NCBI GenBank assembly: GCA_963716525.1
Contig: OY970315.1
Span: forward strand, 1,488,001 to 1,552,000
Source of the DNA: JBBREP01 sp963716525
GTDB taxonomy: Bacteria > Actinomycetota > Acidimicrobiia > IMCC26256 > PALSA-610
Reading direction: 5' to 3'
DNA length: 64,000 nt
Part shown: positions 62,850-64,000 of the stretch, one piece after another
How the letters are laid out: each line of letters opens with the position of its first letter
How positions within the stretch are numbered: the first letter of the stretch is position 1
The notes under the pieces: model-generated
Seen by the model: the letters and a program-made list of their open reading frames with translations, nothing else
Told to the model about the DNA's origin: nothing
Database searches by the model: none
Position numbers and translations under genes: made by a program

Positions 62850-64000
62850 TCCACGTCCTCGGGCTCCCCGACCCCCTGACTGCAGGACACTTCGACTGGG
62901 GGGTGCTCGGCGTCATCGCGGTGAAGGTGCTCGGCGCCTTCGTGCTGCTGCTGGTGTCGGTGCTCCTCTACATCTGGGGCATGCGCAAGTGGATCGCCGA
63001 CATGCAGAACCGCGTCGGCCCCGAGCGCGCCGGCCCGTTCGGTGTGCTGCAGACGCTCGCCGACGGGATCAAGCTGTTCTTCAAGGAGCAGACGATCCCC
63101 GACACCGCTGATCGGTCGGTGTTCCGGCTCTCGCCCTACCTGTCGATCACGCCGGCGTTCCTGATGTTCTGCGTGATCCCCGTGGGCGGTGTGGTGAGCA
63201 TCTTCGGGCATCACACGCGGTTGCAGGTGGCCGACCTGCCATTCGGCGCGCTGTGGATCCTCGCCATGTCGGGCATCGGCGTGTACGGCGTGATGCTGGC
63301 GGGGTGGTCGAGCGGCTCGAAGTACCCGCTGCTCGGCTCGGTTCGCGCGTCGGCGCAGATGCTGTCGTACGAGGCCGCGTTCGGACTCGGCATCCTCGCC
63401 ACGCTGATCCACGCCGGCACGCTGCAGATCGGTGAGATCGTCGACCAGCAGACGTGGTTGGGCCCGAGCTCGCTCTGGCGTCACTGGAACCTGATACCCA
63501 CCGTGCTGATCCCGTTCGTGATCTTCGTGATCGCCGCGCTCGCCGAGACGAACCACCCGCCATTCGACCTCGTGGAGGCCGAGCAGGAGCTCGTCGGTGG
63601 CTTCGTCACCGAGTACTCCGGCATCCGCTTCGCGATCTTCTTCCTCGCCGAGTTCATGAACATCATCACGATGTCGGCCGTGACGGTCACGCTGTTCCTG
63701 GGCGGGCCGAGCGGTCCCGCGCTGTGGCCGTCGAAGCTGGGCGCGGCGGGCGTGGTGAACGTGTGGCTCGCGCCGATCTTCTGGTTCGCCGTCAAGGTGA
63801 TCGCGCTCACCTACGGCACGGTCTGGCTGCGCGCGGCGACGCCGCGCATGCGCTACGACCGGTTGATGGCGTTCTGCTGGAAGTACTTGATCGAGCTCGC
63901 CGTGCTGTGGGTGATCGTGCTCACCGCGCGTGAGCTGGCCATCGACAACAGCTGGAACGTCTTCCTCGTCACGGCGGTCACGATCCTTGCCGGCCTCGGG
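62846..64000 (+). CDS. nuoH: NADH-quinone oxidoreductase subunit H, cut by window end
   Basis: 385 codons are visible with no stop. Membrane subunit at the quinone entry. 'GMRKWIADMQNRVGPERAGP' then 'GVLQTLADGIKLFFKE' is the signature, followed by 'SVRASAQMLSYEAAFGLGIL' and the charged loop 'ALAETNHPPFDLVEAEQELV'. The frame is intact, with eight or so helices visible. GTG 62846 overlaps the nuoG stop as GTGA. Confidence 0.96.
   Translation, partial: MIHVLGLPDPLTAGHFDWGVLGVIAVKVLGAFVLLLVSVLLYIWGMRKWIADMQNRVGPERAGPFGVLQTLADGIKLFFKEQTIPDTADRSVFRLSPYLSITPAFLMFCVIPVGGVVSIFGHHTRLQVADLPFGALWILAMSGIGVYGVMLAGWSSGSKYPLLGSVRASAQMLSYEAAFGLGILATLIHAGTLQIGEIVDQQTWLGPSSLWRHWNLIPTVLIPFVIFVIAALAETNHPPFDLVEAEQELVGGFVTEYSGIRFAIFFLAEFMNIITMSAVTVTLFLGGPSGPALWPSKLGAAGVVNVWLAPIFWFAVKVIALTYGTVWLRAATPRMRYDRLMAFCWKYLIELAVLWVIVLTARELAIDNSWNVFLVTAVTILAGLG

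Overview
The window is GC-rich (roughly 70% by eye) with many GTG starts and 1-4 nt start/stop overlaps. An mshA-like gene (mycothiol), a menJ-like menaquinone reductase gene, a Rex repressor, a group II truncated haemoglobin and the order mshA / YbjN / proC / small HTH gene (the order I recall from mycobacteria) point to an actinobacterium. The unusual cytochrome bc operon suggests a deep branch, possibly Acidimicrobiia. That last step is inference. No tRNA, rRNA, CRISPR array, insertion sequence or phage gene was seen.

Layout: 1-1717 (+) the end of an SDR gene and a DUF2332 gene. 1725-4666 (-) truncated haemoglobin, methionine aminopeptidase, SDR and TIM-barrel isomerase. 4831-13966 mainly (+) housekeeping and regulatory genes: SET-domain protein, SirB1-like protein, Lon-N protein, MoaD-like protein, an RsiG-like c-di-GMP-motif protein, an XRE regulator, four 111-bp tandem repeats, mshA, YbjN, proC, a small HTH gene and a SAM hydrolase. 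14046-15308 (-) menaquinone reductase. 15522-22056 (+) a cytochrome bc operon with split cytochrome b, a 2[4Fe-4S] ferredoxin, Rieske protein, a large dihaem cytochrome c and three membrane proteins of unknown function. 22176-29425 (-) rex, precorrin-2 dehydrogenase, hemA, hemC, cobA-hemD, hemB, hemL: tetrapyrrole synthesis under a likely redox repressor. 29739-33487 (+) five LuxR-type regulators in alternating order, running straight into an exopolysaccharide locus (33484-48342) with DUF4012 protein, BY-kinase, glycosyltransferases, polymerase, flippase, initiating sugar transferase, tyrosine phosphatase and five methyltransferases. 48513-51127 (+) a secreted CAP-domain protein ending in seven 40-42-residue repeats. 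51335-54773 a GH4 enzyme, a membrane protein and an acyl-CoA synthetase. 55278-64000 (+) nuoA to nuoH, cut by the window end.

The respiratory parts fit together: complex I reduces menaquinone, menJ finishes the quinone, the bc operon oxidises it, and the haem operon supplies cofactors. The surface parts also fit: the regulator array precedes a complete Wzx/Wzy-type polysaccharide system with its kinase and phosphatase.

Caution: about 24 single-base frame breaks interrupt conserved genes, including hemA, hemB, hemC, cobA-hemD, nuoE and nuoG. Most lie in GC-dinucleotide or short homopolymer runs. I read them as sequence errors and annotate each gene over its full span.
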